25,980 nucleotides of DNA from VRUE01 sp035707825. GTDB lineage: Bacteria; Actinomycetota; Thermoleophilia; Solirubrobacterales; 70-9. The DNA lies in contig DASSTR010000105.1 in assembly GCA_035707825.1 (NCBI GenBank), forward strand, positions 1 through 25,980, in the 5' to 3' direction. Positions 15,254-22,274 of this stretch are shown here, in pieces. The position numbers and the translations under genes are program-made. Every line of letters begins with the position of its first letter. Positions within the stretch are counted from its first letter, which is position 1. Below the pieces are notes generated by a model that was given only the letters and a program-made list of their open reading frames with translations, searched no databases and was not told where the DNA came from.

Positions 15254-16026
15254 GCCTGCTCGGGGACATCGGCACGATCGAGTGGAGTCGGCGCACCAAG
15301 GGCATCCTCGGCCGCGGCGAGCAGGCGCGGTTCCTCGCCGCGACGGTCCTGCGCACGACCCGGGCGATGCCGCGGCTGCTGGCAAGCCGCGGTGGAAAGG
15401 GCGGCTCGGGCCCCGATCCCTCCGCGCTGACGCCGCCCGACACACCCTTCGCCCATGAGGTGGTCGAAGCCTGCTCCGAGCTCGAACCGATGCTCGTCGA
15501 GCACGGCTATCGCTCCTACATCTTTGGCCGCGCCCTGGGCGATGTCGAGGGGCTCGAGTGCGATGAGGAGGCGCTCTTCGCCGCGACGATGTTCCACGAC
15601 TACGCCTTCGGGACGATGGACTCGCTCACCGACAGATGCTTCACCGTGGCCGGCGCCGAATTCGCGGAGGGGTTCCTGGCCTCTTCGCCGCTGACCGAGT
15701 CGGCCCGCCACGACGTGCTCGACGCGATCACTCTCCACCTCAATCCTGTGGTGCCGCCCGAGCAGGGCTCCGTTCAGCACCTCTGCCACGACGGCGTGCT
15801 TCTCGACGTGCTGGGCCTGCGCGCCTGGGAGCTCGACCGCGCCGGCATCTACCGAACCTTCGAGCTTCATCCGCGCCACGGCTTCACGGTGCGCGGCGAG
15901 CCGCGGCTGCGCGCCCACGGCCGCCGCGTCCAAGGCTGCCGCGTCGCCGCGCTCCTGCTTGCCGGCTTCGGCCAAGCGCTGAAGACCGGCCCCTGGCGCG
16001 GCGCGGATCGCCGCGGCGCGGCGTAA
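15250..16026 (+). CDS. HD-domain hydrolase (cyanamide-hydratase-like)
   Basis: A 258-residue protein starting MSLLGDIGTIEW from a GTG. It has the HD-superfamily metal ligands: His85 in 'EHGYRSYIFG', His116-Asp117 in 'MFHDYAFG', and later His/Asp residues in 'AITLHLN' (His163) and 'HLCHDG' (His180-Asp181). The 'H.YRSYIFG' opening and 'FHDY' spacing resemble the HD proteins annotated as cyanamide-hydratase-like, a broad group with few tested members. A metal-dependent hydrolase or hydratase acting on a small substrate is likely; the substrate is unknown. It is chained to the upstream DJ-1/AraC gene through a 10-codon ORF, suggesting that regulator controls it. The C-terminus ends in a basic, Ala-rich tail. 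Confidence 0.82.
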   Translation: MSLLGDIGTIEWSRRTKGILGRGEQARFLAATVLRTTRAMPRLLASRGGKGGSGPDPSALTPPDTPFAHEVVEACSELEPMLVEHGYRSYIFGRALGDVEGLECDEEALFAATMFHDYAFGTMDSLTDRCFTVAGAEFAEGFLASSPLTESARHDVLDAITLHLNPVVPPEQGSVQHLCHDGVLLDVLGLRAWELDRAGIYRTFELHPRHGFTVRGEPRLRAHGRRVQGCRVAALLLAGFGQALKTGPWRGADRRGAA

Positions 16027-16037
16027 GTCGTAGTCAC

Positions 16038-16068
16038 TTGAACCCGGCCAGGCGCCTCGTTTTAGTTT
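16038..16068 (+). promoter_or_regulatory. Possible promoter of the lipoprotein gene
   Basis: TTGAAC at 16038-16043 and an AT-rich TTTTAGTTT stretch around 16060-16068 are spaced 17-19 bp apart, depending on the -10 register (TTTAGT or TAGTTT). Transcription would start near 16074, giving a leader of about 50 nt that contains AAAGGA before the ATG at 16126. The rest of the 99-bp spacer holds nothing else recognisable. Confidence 0.3.
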
Positions 16069-16125
16069 CGCCGTCGCGGGCAGTAGGTTGCGGTCCCTTT
16101 AGTCGAACTTGAAAGGACCGGCGCC

Positions 16126-16611
16126 ATGATCAAGAAATTCGCAGTGGTCGTCGCTGGGCTGATCGCGGTCACGGCGCTCGTCGCCGGCTGCGGCAGCGGC
16201 GACGACGAATCCGGCACCAGCACCAGTTCGCTCACCAAAGCTGAATTCATCAAGCAGGCGAACTCGATCTGCACCCAGGGCAACAAGGACATCAACACTG
16301 GATTCGAAGAATTCAGCAAGGAAAACGACCTCGACGAAACCAAGGAACCGCCCAAACCGGTGCAGGAAGAAGCGGTTGAAACGATCCTGATCCCGGCGAT
16401 CAATCGCCAGATCGAAGAAGTCCGGGCCCTAGGCACTCCCGAAGGGGACGATGGCCAGCTCGAGGAAGTGATCACCGCCGAGGAAGAAGCGATCGCAGAA
16501 GGCGAAGAAGACCCGCTGAAGCTGTTCGAAACGACGGCGAAGCAGAGGGAAGCCAACAAGATGGCGCGCGACTACGGCCTCACCGTCTGCGGAAGCGAAA
16601 GCGAAGGATAG
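16126..16611 (+). CDS. Small acidic lipoprotein
   Basis: A 161-residue secreted lipoprotein. The signal peptide 'MIKKFAVVVAGLIAVTALVAGC' ends in a clear lipobox (LVAGC) with lipidated Cys22, followed by a Ser/Thr/Gly/Asp linker to about 35. The mature domain is helical and very acidic, and contains two further cysteines (Cys49 and Cys156) that could form a disulfide. 'SLTKAEFIKQANSICTQGN' resembles a common Thermoleophilia lipoprotein family of unknown function. About 23 of its 25 glutamates use GAA, whereas neighbouring genes prefer GAG. It stands alone, with its own probable promoter and an AAAGGA ribosome-binding site. Confidence 0.88.
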   Translation: MIKKFAVVVAGLIAVTALVAGCGSGDDESGTSTSSLTKAEFIKQANSICTQGNKDINTGFEEFSKENDLDETKEPPKPVQEEAVETILIPAINRQIEEVRALGTPEGDDGQLEEVITAEEEAIAEGEEDPLKLFETTAKQREANKMARDYGLTVCGSESEG

Positions 16612-16636
16612 GAACGAGACGCGATAGGGCGGCTGG

Positions 16637-16652
16637 CTGACTGGCCAGTCGC
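16637..16652. promoter_or_regulatory. Operator variant with perfect GACTGGCCAGTC core, ahead of acyl-CoA dehydrogenase pair
   Basis: CTGACTGGCCAGTCGC contains the perfect 12-bp palindrome GACTGGCCAGTC (16639-16650) and shares the TGACTGrCCAGTC core with the sites at 12843 and 24626. The flanks also form an 8-bp inverted repeat, ATAGGGCG (16624-16631) with CGCCCTAT (16650-16657). TATGCT (16657-16662) ends 8 nt before the ATG at 16671 and looks like the -10, so repressor here would cover the promoter. The mRNA would be leaderless or nearly so. Confidence 0.7.
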
Positions 16653-16670
16653 CCTATATGCTGCGCCGCG

Positions 16671-17849
16671 ATGGACCTGACACTGTCGCCGTCGGAGGCT
16701 GAGTTCCGCGACGAGGTGCGTGCCTGGTTGGAGGAGAACCATCCCGGGCCGGAGCCCGAGAGCGGCCTCGAGGAGGTGATGGCATTCCGCCGCGAGTGGC
16801 AGCTGAAGATGCACGAGGCGGGCTGGGCCGGCATCTCCTGGCCCAAGGAGTACGGCGGCCGCGGCGCGACCCAGATCGAGCAGGCGATCTTTGCCGGCGA
16901 GATGGCTCGCGCCGAAGCGCCGAGCCCGGCCAACGTCCTCGGCCTGGCGATGGGCGGTCCGGTGGTGATCGCGCACGGGACCGAGGAGCAGAAGCAGCGC
17001 TACCTGGAGCCGATCCTCTCCGGCGAGGAGATCTGGTGCCAGGGCTTCTCGGAGCCTGAGTCCGGCTCCGACCTCGCTTCGCTGAAAACGCGCGCGGTCA
17101 AGGACGGCGACGAATGGGTCGTCACCGGCCAGAAGGTCTGGACCACCTTTGCCCAGTACGCCAAGTGGTGCATGCTCGTCGCCCGCACCGACCCCGACGC
17201 TCCCAAGCACAAGGGGCTCACCTACTTCCTGATGGACATGGAGCAGGAGGGGGTGGAGGCGAAACCGCTGGTCCAGATCACCGGCGAGGGCGAGTTCAAC
17301 GAGGTCTTCATCGAGGAGGCCCGGATCCCCGACGAGAACGTCGTCGGCGGCGTCGGCAACGGCTGGACGGTGGCGATCACGACGCTGATGAACGAGCGCG
17401 CCGGCCTCGCCTTCGGGGCCATCGCCCAGATCTCCAACAGCTTGAAACGGCTGCGCGAGCTCGCCGCCGAGACACCCGTCAACGGCGGCACCGCGGCTGA
17501 GGATCCCGTCTACCGGCAGCGCATCGCCCAGCTCCATATCGAGGCCGAGACGATGCGGTTGAACGCCTACCGGGGCCTGACCAAGACGATGCAGTCGGGG
17601 ATCCCCGGCCCCGAGGGTTCGCTGGGCAAGTGGCAGTGGGCCGACATCAACCAGGGCCTCACCGAGCTCGCGCTCGACATCGAGGGCGCTCTGGCGCCGC
17701 TCGATCGCGGCGCCGAGCACGCGGTCGCGGGCGGCGCCTGGCAGTACGGCTTCCTGCGCTCCCGCGCCAACTCGATCGAGGGCGGGACGACGGACATCCT
17801 CAAGAACATCATCGCCGAGCGGGTGCTCGGCCTTCCGAAGCTCCGATAG
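16671..17849 (+). CDS. Acyl-CoA dehydrogenase, catalytic subunit of a likely heteromeric pair
   Basis: A 392-residue FAD enzyme that forms the 2,3-double bond of acyl-CoA, the first step of beta-oxidation. The N-terminal helical domain ('MHEAGWAGISWPKEYGGRGA'), middle beta domain ('QGFSEPESGSDLASLKTRA', 'VTGQKVWTTFAQYAKW') and C-terminal helical domain are all complete. The catalytic base position is filled by Glu370 in 'SIEGGTTDILKNIIAERVLG', matching the EGT glutamate of classical members. It resembles mycobacterial FadE proteins that pair with an adjacent subunit. The start ATG is 8 nt after a TATGCT hexamer and just downstream of the operator. The next gene follows after 22 bp. Substrate class (fatty acyl, steroid side chain or other) cannot be told from sequence alone. 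Confidence 0.93.
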   Translation: MDLTLSPSEAEFRDEVRAWLEENHPGPEPESGLEEVMAFRREWQLKMHEAGWAGISWPKEYGGRGATQIEQAIFAGEMARAEAPSPANVLGLAMGGPVVIAHGTEEQKQRYLEPILSGEEIWCQGFSEPESGSDLASLKTRAVKDGDEWVVTGQKVWTTFAQYAKWCMLVARTDPDAPKHKGLTYFLMDMEQEGVEAKPLVQITGEGEFNEVFIEEARIPDENVVGGVGNGWTVAITTLMNERAGLAFGAIAQISNSLKRLRELAAETPVNGGTAAEDPVYRQRIAQLHIEAETMRLNAYRGLTKTMQSGIPGPEGSLGKWQWADINQGLTELALDIEGALAPLDRGAEHAVAGGAWQYGFLRSRANSIEGGTTDILKNIIAERVLGLPKLR

Positions 17850-17871
17850 AGACAGCGGGAGCGTTCTATTC

Positions 17872-18996
17872 ATGTACTTCGACCTCACCGACGAGCAGCA
17901 GGCGATCCGCTCCACGGCGCGCGACTTCCTGGCCGCCCGCTACAAATCCGAGCGCATCCGCGAGCTCGCCGAGAGCGAGAGCGGCGTCGAGCAGGGCGAC
18001 TGGGAAGAGATGGCCGAGCTCGGCTGGCCGGGGCTGGCGCTGCCCGAGGAGTGGGGCGGTCAGGGCCTCGGCATCGTCGACCTCGCCGTTCTCTTCGAGG
18101 AGATGGGCTACGCGCTGGCGCCCTCGCCCCTGCTGTCCAACACGGTCGCGGGCCTGGCGCTGGCCCACTGCGGGTCCGACGAGCAGCGCGAGCGCTGGCT
18201 GCGCCCCCTGGCGGCAGGGGAGAAGCGCGGAGCGCCGGCCCTCTGGGACGCCGGCGCAGCGGTCACGCCCGGCAACTTCTCGATGGAGGCGCGGGCCGAC
18301 GGGGACGGCACGGTCCTCGATGGCGAGAAGATCCTCGTCATGGACGCCGCCGGCGCCGACTTCTTCCTGGTGGCCACCGCCGACGGGCGTCGCCATCTGG
18401 TCGATCGGGAGGCCGCCGGCGTCACGGTGACCGCCGAACCGTCGATCGACCTGACCCGCCGCCTCTACTCGGTTCGCTTCGACGGCGTCCGGGTCCCGGC
18501 GGAGAACACGCTGCCCGGCGAGGCGGCCGACTACTTCCCCGTCCTGCACCGGGTCTGCGTCGCCCTTGCCGCCGAGTCCACCGGGATCGCGCAGCGGACG
18601 ATGGAGATGGCGGTCTCCTACGCCCAGGATCGCAAGCAGTTCGAGCGGCCGATCGGCTCCTACCAGGCGGTCTCCCACCGCTGCGCGCAGATGCTGCTCG
18701 AGACGGAGAACTCCCGCTCCGCGGTCTACGGGGCGGCATGGGCCGCCGACGCCGAGCCCGAGTCGCTGCCCCTTGCTGCCTCGATGGCCAAGGCCTATGC
18801 CTCCGATGCGGGCTGGCGCGTTCCCCACGCCTCGATCCAGGTGCATGGCGGAATCGGCTTCACCTGGGAGCACGACCTCCACTTCTTCCTCAAGCGCGGC
18901 AAAGCCAACGCGGCGATGTTCGGCGACGCCAAGTGGCATCGCGAGCGGGTCGCCGAGGCCGTCCTCGCCGAGTCCGCGGCCCCGGCCGCCGCCTGA
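17872..18996 (+). CDS. Acyl-CoA dehydrogenase, probable non-catalytic partner subunit
   Basis: A 374-residue acyl-CoA dehydrogenase fold beginning 'MYFDLTDEQQAIRSTARDFL'. The N-terminal and middle domains are present, but the usual 'EP..GSD' FAD-adjacent motif is degraded to 'DAGAAVTPGNFS'. The C-terminus ends after 'IQVHGGIGFTWEHDLHFFLK' without the EGT-type catalytic glutamate segment. This is the form seen in the beta-type subunits of mycobacterial FadE heterotetramers, which contribute to flavin and substrate binding while the partner supplies the base. It starts 22 bp after the previous gene, with GGGAG as ribosome-binding site, so the two are almost certainly co-expressed. Heteromer formation is inferred from family knowledge. 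Confidence 0.92.
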   Translation: MYFDLTDEQQAIRSTARDFLAARYKSERIRELAESESGVEQGDWEEMAELGWPGLALPEEWGGQGLGIVDLAVLFEEMGYALAPSPLLSNTVAGLALAHCGSDEQRERWLRPLAAGEKRGAPALWDAGAAVTPGNFSMEARADGDGTVLDGEKILVMDAAGADFFLVATADGRRHLVDREAAGVTVTAEPSIDLTRRLYSVRFDGVRVPAENTLPGEAADYFPVLHRVCVALAAESTGIAQRTMEMAVSYAQDRKQFERPIGSYQAVSHRCAQMLLETENSRSAVYGAAWAADAEPESLPLAASMAKAYASDAGWRVPHASIQVHGGIGFTWEHDLHFFLKRGKANAAMFGDAKWHRERVAEAVLAESAAPAAA

Positions 18997-19090
18997 AAAC
19001 CGGCGATGCCTGACGGTTGGTGATGACGATGGTTGGCCCGGCCTCGGGGATGGAGATGAATACGACCAGCCGGCTCCGGGCAGGAAGCTG

Positions 19091-20119
19091 ATGGCGGCCC
19101 TGGAGCGCATCTCCGTCGCCGCGATCGGCACCTCGGTCGCCGACCTGGAGGCCGAGACGAAGCGAGCGGAGGCCGCCGGCGTTGAGTGCGTCTGGGCGCC
19201 GGAGCTCTTCCGCTCCTCGGTTACGCAGGCCGCCTACCTCGCCGCCAAGACCGAGCGAATCGGCGTCGCGACCGGCATCGCCTGGGCCTTCACCCGCAGC
19301 CCCTTCATCGTCGCCATCTCGGCCCTGGACATAGACGAGATGTCTGGCGGCCGCTTCCGCCTCGGCCTCGGCTCGGGCGTCAAACGCCTCAACGAAACCT
19401 GGCACAACGCCGAGTACGGCCGCCCCGCCCCGCACCTGCGCGAGGCAATCGAGGCGACGCGGCTGATCATGCGCCAGGCCGGGGCGGGGGAGCCGATCCG
19501 CTACGAGGGCACCTACTACGACATCGACATCAAGGGCTGGGTGAGGCCGCACCCCGCCGTTCGCGAGGTGGTGCCGATCTACACCGCCGCCGTGCAGGGC
19601 GGGATGTGCCGGATGGCGGGCGACGTCGCCGACGGCCTGATCGGCCACCCGATCCAGAGCCTGCGCTGGATCGACGAGGTCGTCGTCGATTCCTTCGAGG
19701 AGGGCCTGCGCCGCTCGAATCGCGATCGCGGCGACTTCGACTACCTGCCCACCGTCTGCTGCGCGATCGACGACGACGAGGGCCGGGCGATCGAGATGGC
19801 ACGCCGCACGATCTCCTTCTACGCGACGGTCAAGACCTACATGCCGCTCTGGGAGTTGCACGGCTTCGCCGACAACGCCGTCGCCGCCGGCGAGGCATTC
19901 AGGCGCGGCGACCTCGCCGCCGTGCCGGCCGCGATCAGCGACGAGATGGTCGACACTTACTGCGCCGCCGGCCCGCTCGACAAGGTGCGGGCCCGCGTCG
20001 AGGCGACGGCCGAGCGTGCTGACGGTCTCTTCCTCACTCCTCCCACCTACTTCATCTCCCCTGAGGAGCTGAGCGAGTTCCAGAACCGCCTCATCGACGC
20101 CTTCGGCCCCGGCGCGTAA
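19091..20119 (+). CDS. LLM-class F420-dependent oxidoreductase
   Basis: A 342-residue luciferase-like TIM-barrel protein. Landmarks are 'AEAAGVECVWAPELFRSSVT', 'AAKTERIGVATGIAWAFTRSPF', 'ALDIDEMSGGRFRLGLGSGV' (the classic 'd.lS.GR..lGlG.G'), 'YEGTYYDI' and 'VPIYTAAVQGGMCRMAGDVADGLI'. These identify the bacterial-luciferase-like family, and in actinobacteria this subgroup generally uses coenzyme F420. It would carry out a hydride-transfer redox step on an unknown substrate. The ATG at 19091 has AGGAAG just upstream and no in-frame upstream ATG fits the family start. It lies 94 bp after the acyl-CoA dehydrogenase pair on the same strand and may belong to that operon. The 94-bp gap holds no recognisable gene. 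Confidence 0.9.
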   Translation: MAALERISVAAIGTSVADLEAETKRAEAAGVECVWAPELFRSSVTQAAYLAAKTERIGVATGIAWAFTRSPFIVAISALDIDEMSGGRFRLGLGSGVKRLNETWHNAEYGRPAPHLREAIEATRLIMRQAGAGEPIRYEGTYYDIDIKGWVRPHPAVREVVPIYTAAVQGGMCRMAGDVADGLIGHPIQSLRWIDEVVVDSFEEGLRRSNRDRGDFDYLPTVCCAIDDDEGRAIEMARRTISFYATVKTYMPLWELHGFADNAVAAGEAFRRGDLAAVPAAISDEMVDTYCAAGPLDKVRARVEATAERADGLFLTPPTYFISPEELSEFQNRLIDAFGPGA

Positions 20120-20137
20120 GAGGCTCGTCCGCGGTCG

Positions 20138-20341
20138 CTACTCGTCGCGGGGGATGATGCGGAATACCGAGACGACCTCGGCCTGGTGGGCCTCGGGGTG
20201 GGCGACGTAGGCGCTCGGCCCACCGCCGAACCAGCCGGCGCTTTCGTTGTCGCCGACGAAGATCCCCGGGTGGCGGCGGCCCTCGCCGTCCTCTACCCAG
20301 ACCTTGTCGCCCTTCTTGAATCCGTGCTCGACGTCTGTCAT
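20138..20341 (-). CDS. Small hypothetical protein, 67 aa, SH3-like barrel character
   Basis: A 67-residue protein, 'MTDVEHGFKKGDKVWVEDGE' followed by a beta-rich pattern ('HPGIFVGDNESAGWFGGGPS', 'AYVAHPEAHQAEVVSVFRII'). 'KGDKVWV.D' followed by 'G.FVG' resembles small SH3-like or hypothetical DNA/RNA-associated barrels, but no family is firmly recognised. There is no TM helix, signal peptide or cysteine. The ATG at 20341 is preceded by the TAGTGT hexamer with a 7-nt gap, suggesting a leaderless mRNA. It converges on the F420 oxidoreductase gene, with 18 bp between stops. Confidence 0.7.
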   Translation of the reverse strand: MTDVEHGFKKGDKVWVEDGEGRRHPGIFVGDNESAGWFGGGPSAYVAHPEAHQAEVVSVFRIIPRDE

Positions 20342-20348
20342 CTGTCGA

Positions 20349-20354
20349 ACACTA
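20349..20354 (-). promoter_or_regulatory. -10-like TAGTGT for a leaderless 67-aa protein gene
   Basis: On the minus strand TAGTGT is followed by 7 nt and then the ATG at 20341. It fits TAnnnT, and there is no Shine-Dalgarno. No clear -35 is visible. Confidence 0.4.
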
Positions 20355-20365
20355 ACCGCAGCCTC

Positions 20366-20440
20366 TACGGGCGGACGGCGACCCCGCCTACGGGCGGCCG
20401 CTGACCCTGCTCGCGGGACGGCGACCCCGCTTACGGGCAG
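20366..20440. repeat. Degenerate tandem repeat (about 21-23 bp units) at the 3' end of a secreted-protein gene
   Basis: Three imperfect units follow one another: 20366-20388 (TACGGGCGGACGGCGACCCC...), 20389-20410 and 20411-20431, then a partial fourth unit TACGGGCAG (20432-20440). The shared core is TACGGGCGGaCGGCGACCCCGC. The last partial unit is the final coding sequence and stop of the minus-strand gene, so the array looks like repeated copying of that gene's 3' end. Confidence 0.6.
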
Positions 20441-20955
20441 ACGACGATCAGATGGAAGTCGGCGTCCTCCGGATTGCCGCCTTTGTCACGGGTTCGCACC
20501 TCGATCGCGTTTGGATTGGCCGGCGACGCGTTGGTCTGGGCATAGCCGGCGTTCGGCACCGAGGTGCCGGCGTTGTCGCGACCGGCGACGTTGGCGCAGG
20601 TGCTGGCGTTGACCGGCAGCGTGATCGTGACGGCGCCGCCTCCCTCGCTGGCCGTGACGCCGGCGTCGCTGGCGCGGGCGAGCGCCGCGTTGCCCGGGCC
20701 GGCGGGATTGTTGACCACCGCCCAGTAGGTGTGGGCGGCCCGCCGCGCGGCGGGGACCACGCCGAGCTTGTTGGTGTTGATCTGGAACCCGGTCAGCGTC
20801 TTGTGCTTCAGCTTGCCGCCGCCGATCGTCTGCTTCTTGATCGCGCCGCCATTGATGTGCTGGGCCGCGTAGGCGCTCCCGGTTAGGGCGACGACCAGGG
20901 CGACGATCGAGATCACCGTCGCGGGCGAGGGGCGTCTGCGCTTGCGCTCGTTCAT
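20431..20955 (-). CDS. Secreted protein of the short-repeat 'IKNGSIT'-like type
   Basis: A 174-residue exported protein. Basic 'MNERKRRRPSPA' is followed by a hydrophobic core, 'TVISIVALVVALTGSAYA', with likely cleavage after AYA (about 32). The next 40 residues form short repeats, 'HINGGAIKKQTIGGGKLKHK' then 'TLTGFQINTNKLG', a pattern very common at the N-termini of secreted Solirubrobacterales proteins. The remainder (about 75-174) is a beta-rich domain with Cys117-like and C-terminal cysteines ('STCANV', 'LIVVCP') that may form a disulfide. Function is unknown; a surface or matrix role is plausible. The ATG at 20955 was chosen for its GGAAGGGAG ribosome-binding site and complete signal peptide; open frame further upstream lacks these features. 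It is divergent from the protease gene (186-bp spacer). Confidence 0.85.
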   Translation of the reverse strand: MNERKRRRPSPATVISIVALVVALTGSAYAAQHINGGAIKKQTIGGGKLKHKTLTGFQINTNKLGVVPAARRAAHTYWAVVNNPAGPGNAALARASDAGVTASEGGGAVTITLPVNASTCANVAGRDNAGTSVPNAGYAQTNASPANPNAIEVRTRDKGGNPEDADFHLIVVCP

Positions 20956-21141
20956 CGTGGCTCCCTTCCTCGAAGTTCGATCGGTGTCGGCTCTTGGATG
21001 GCCCGCTGGGGACCGAATTCCTGCCTGGACCGGAGTCCTTGAAATTAAGTAACACGCGCCGGCGCGGAAAGCTGCGGCTCCCGACCTTGGCCTCTTGGCT
21101 CTACTATCAGCGCCGTACAGGCCGGCAAAGGGGGATGGGCG

Positions 21142-22200
21142 ATGGGGACGGTTTCCAACAAAGGGCGGCTCGGCGCCGCGTTCGGGCTGCTGGCGATCCT
21201 GGCGGCCGCGATCCTCGCCGCCGCCGGCTCGGCTGCATCCCCATCCGCGCTGGAACACGCGATCCAGGTGCAGGAGCAGCACTCGGACGAACTCCTCGAC
21301 CGCGGCGCCATCGTCGGCACCGGTGTGGGGGAGAACGCCGCGGGGACTCCTGAGATCGTCGTCTACGCCGAGCGGCCGGTTCAGGTCGCCAGCACGATGG
21401 CGGGCGTCCCGGTCGACGTCGAGGTCACCGGACCGATCACGGCCGGCAAGGCCGCGGGCAAAGGCGGCAAGCCCGGTGGAGGCAAGCCCGGTGGCGGCAG
21501 CACCGAACCGGGGCCGACCGGGACCTTCACACGGCCGGTGCCGATCGGCATCTCCACAGGCAACGCCGGCGAGTGCTCGGCGGGGACGATCGGCGCTCGC
21601 GTCAAGGACGGCTCGGGAAATGTCTACGCGCTCAGCAACAACCACGTCTACGCGCTCGAAAACACCGCGCCGCTCGGCAGCACCGTCCTGCAGCCGGGTC
21701 GCTACGACACCGGCTGCGCCTTCGATGAAAAAAACTCCATCGGCACGCTGAGCGCCTTCAAGCCGATCGCTTTCAGCTCCACGGCAAGCAACGTCGTCGA
21801 CGCCGCGATCGCCAAATCGAGCACCGCCGCGCTTGGGAATTCCACCCCCGCGAGCGGTTATGGCATTCCCTCCTCGACCACCGTCGCCGCCAAAGTCGGT
21901 CAGGCCGTGCAGAAGTTCGGCCGCACCACTTCGCTGACCACCGGCAAGGTGACCAGCATCAACGGCATGGTCGAAGTCTCCTACGGCGCCGGCGTCGCGC
22001 GCTTCGTCAACCAGGTCTTCGTCGAAAGCAGGAAGGCTTTCCTCAAGGCCGGCGACTCGGGCTCGCTGCTGGTGACCCAGGACGCGAATGCCAACCCGGT
22101 CGGCCTGCTCTTCGCCTCTGACTCGAGCGGAAGGTTCGCGATCGCGAACCCGATCGGCCCGGTGCTCGCCGAATTCGGCGTTTCGATCGACGGCAGTTAG
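21142..22200 (+). CDS. Secreted trypsin-like serine protease
   Basis: A 352-residue exported protein with a long hydrophobic signal segment (about 9-32). It has an N-terminal 'GIVGTGVGENAAGTPEIVVY'-like region (about 50-95; the first residue is A56 in this protein), a Gly/Lys/Pro linker (about 104-120) and a chymotrypsin-fold domain (about 125-345). The catalytic triad is readable: His168 in 'LSNNHVYAL', Asp220 in 'NVVDAAIAK' and Ser306 in 'AGDSGSLLV'. Cys145 and Cys192 may form a disulfide. The layout, with a 'V.GVG.......I.V' prodomain-like part before the protease, resembles the S1-family group that includes Nal1-like proteins. Substrate is unknown. The ATG has GGGGGA 7 nt upstream. It is divergent from the secreted repeat protein. 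Confidence 0.88.
   Translation: MGTVSNKGRLGAAFGLLAILAAAILAAAGSAASPSALEHAIQVQEQHSDELLDRGAIVGTGVGENAAGTPEIVVYAERPVQVASTMAGVPVDVEVTGPITAGKAAGKGGKPGGGKPGGGSTEPGPTGTFTRPVPIGISTGNAGECSAGTIGARVKDGSGNVYALSNNHVYALENTAPLGSTVLQPGRYDTGCAFDEKNSIGTLSAFKPIAFSSTASNVVDAAIAKSSTAALGNSTPASGYGIPSSTTVAAKVGQAVQKFGRTTSLTTGKVTSINGMVEVSYGAGVARFVNQVFVESRKAFLKAGDSGSLLVTQDANANPVGLLFASDSSGRFAIANPIGPVLAEFGVSIDGS
21466..21495 (+). repeat. 15-bp tandem duplication in the protease linker
   Basis: GGCAAGCCCGGTGGA (21466-21480) is followed directly by GGCAAGCCCGGTGGC (21481-21495), encoding GKPGG twice in the flexible linker. It keeps the frame and probably arose by slippage. Confidence 0.8.
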
Positions 22201-22257
22201 CCCCGGCGGGGAGGGGACCCACGCGGGGGTGCAGGCCGCGTCGGGGTCTGCTTGGCG

Positions 22258-22274
22258 GGTTCGCTAGGCGAACC
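22258..22274. terminator. Short hairpin over the metallo-beta-lactamase stop codon
   Basis: GGTTCGC-TAG-GCGAACC is a perfect 7-bp stem with a 3-nt loop. It contains the minus-strand gene's stop codon, 58 bp beyond the convergent protease gene stop. There is no T-run, so it is at best a weak, actinobacterial-type terminator serving converging transcripts. Confidence 0.35.

Noticed and set aside
18566..19090. N-terminal extension of the F420 oxidoreductase frame
   Set aside because: It overlaps the acyl-CoA dehydrogenase in another frame and is Ser/Arg/Pro-rich; family homology begins at the ATG at 19091.
20956..21645. Upstream extension of the minus-strand secreted-protein frame to 404 residues
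   Set aside because: The extension is antisense to the protease gene and low in complexity. The ATG at 20955 has a good ribosome-binding site and a full signal peptide directly after it.
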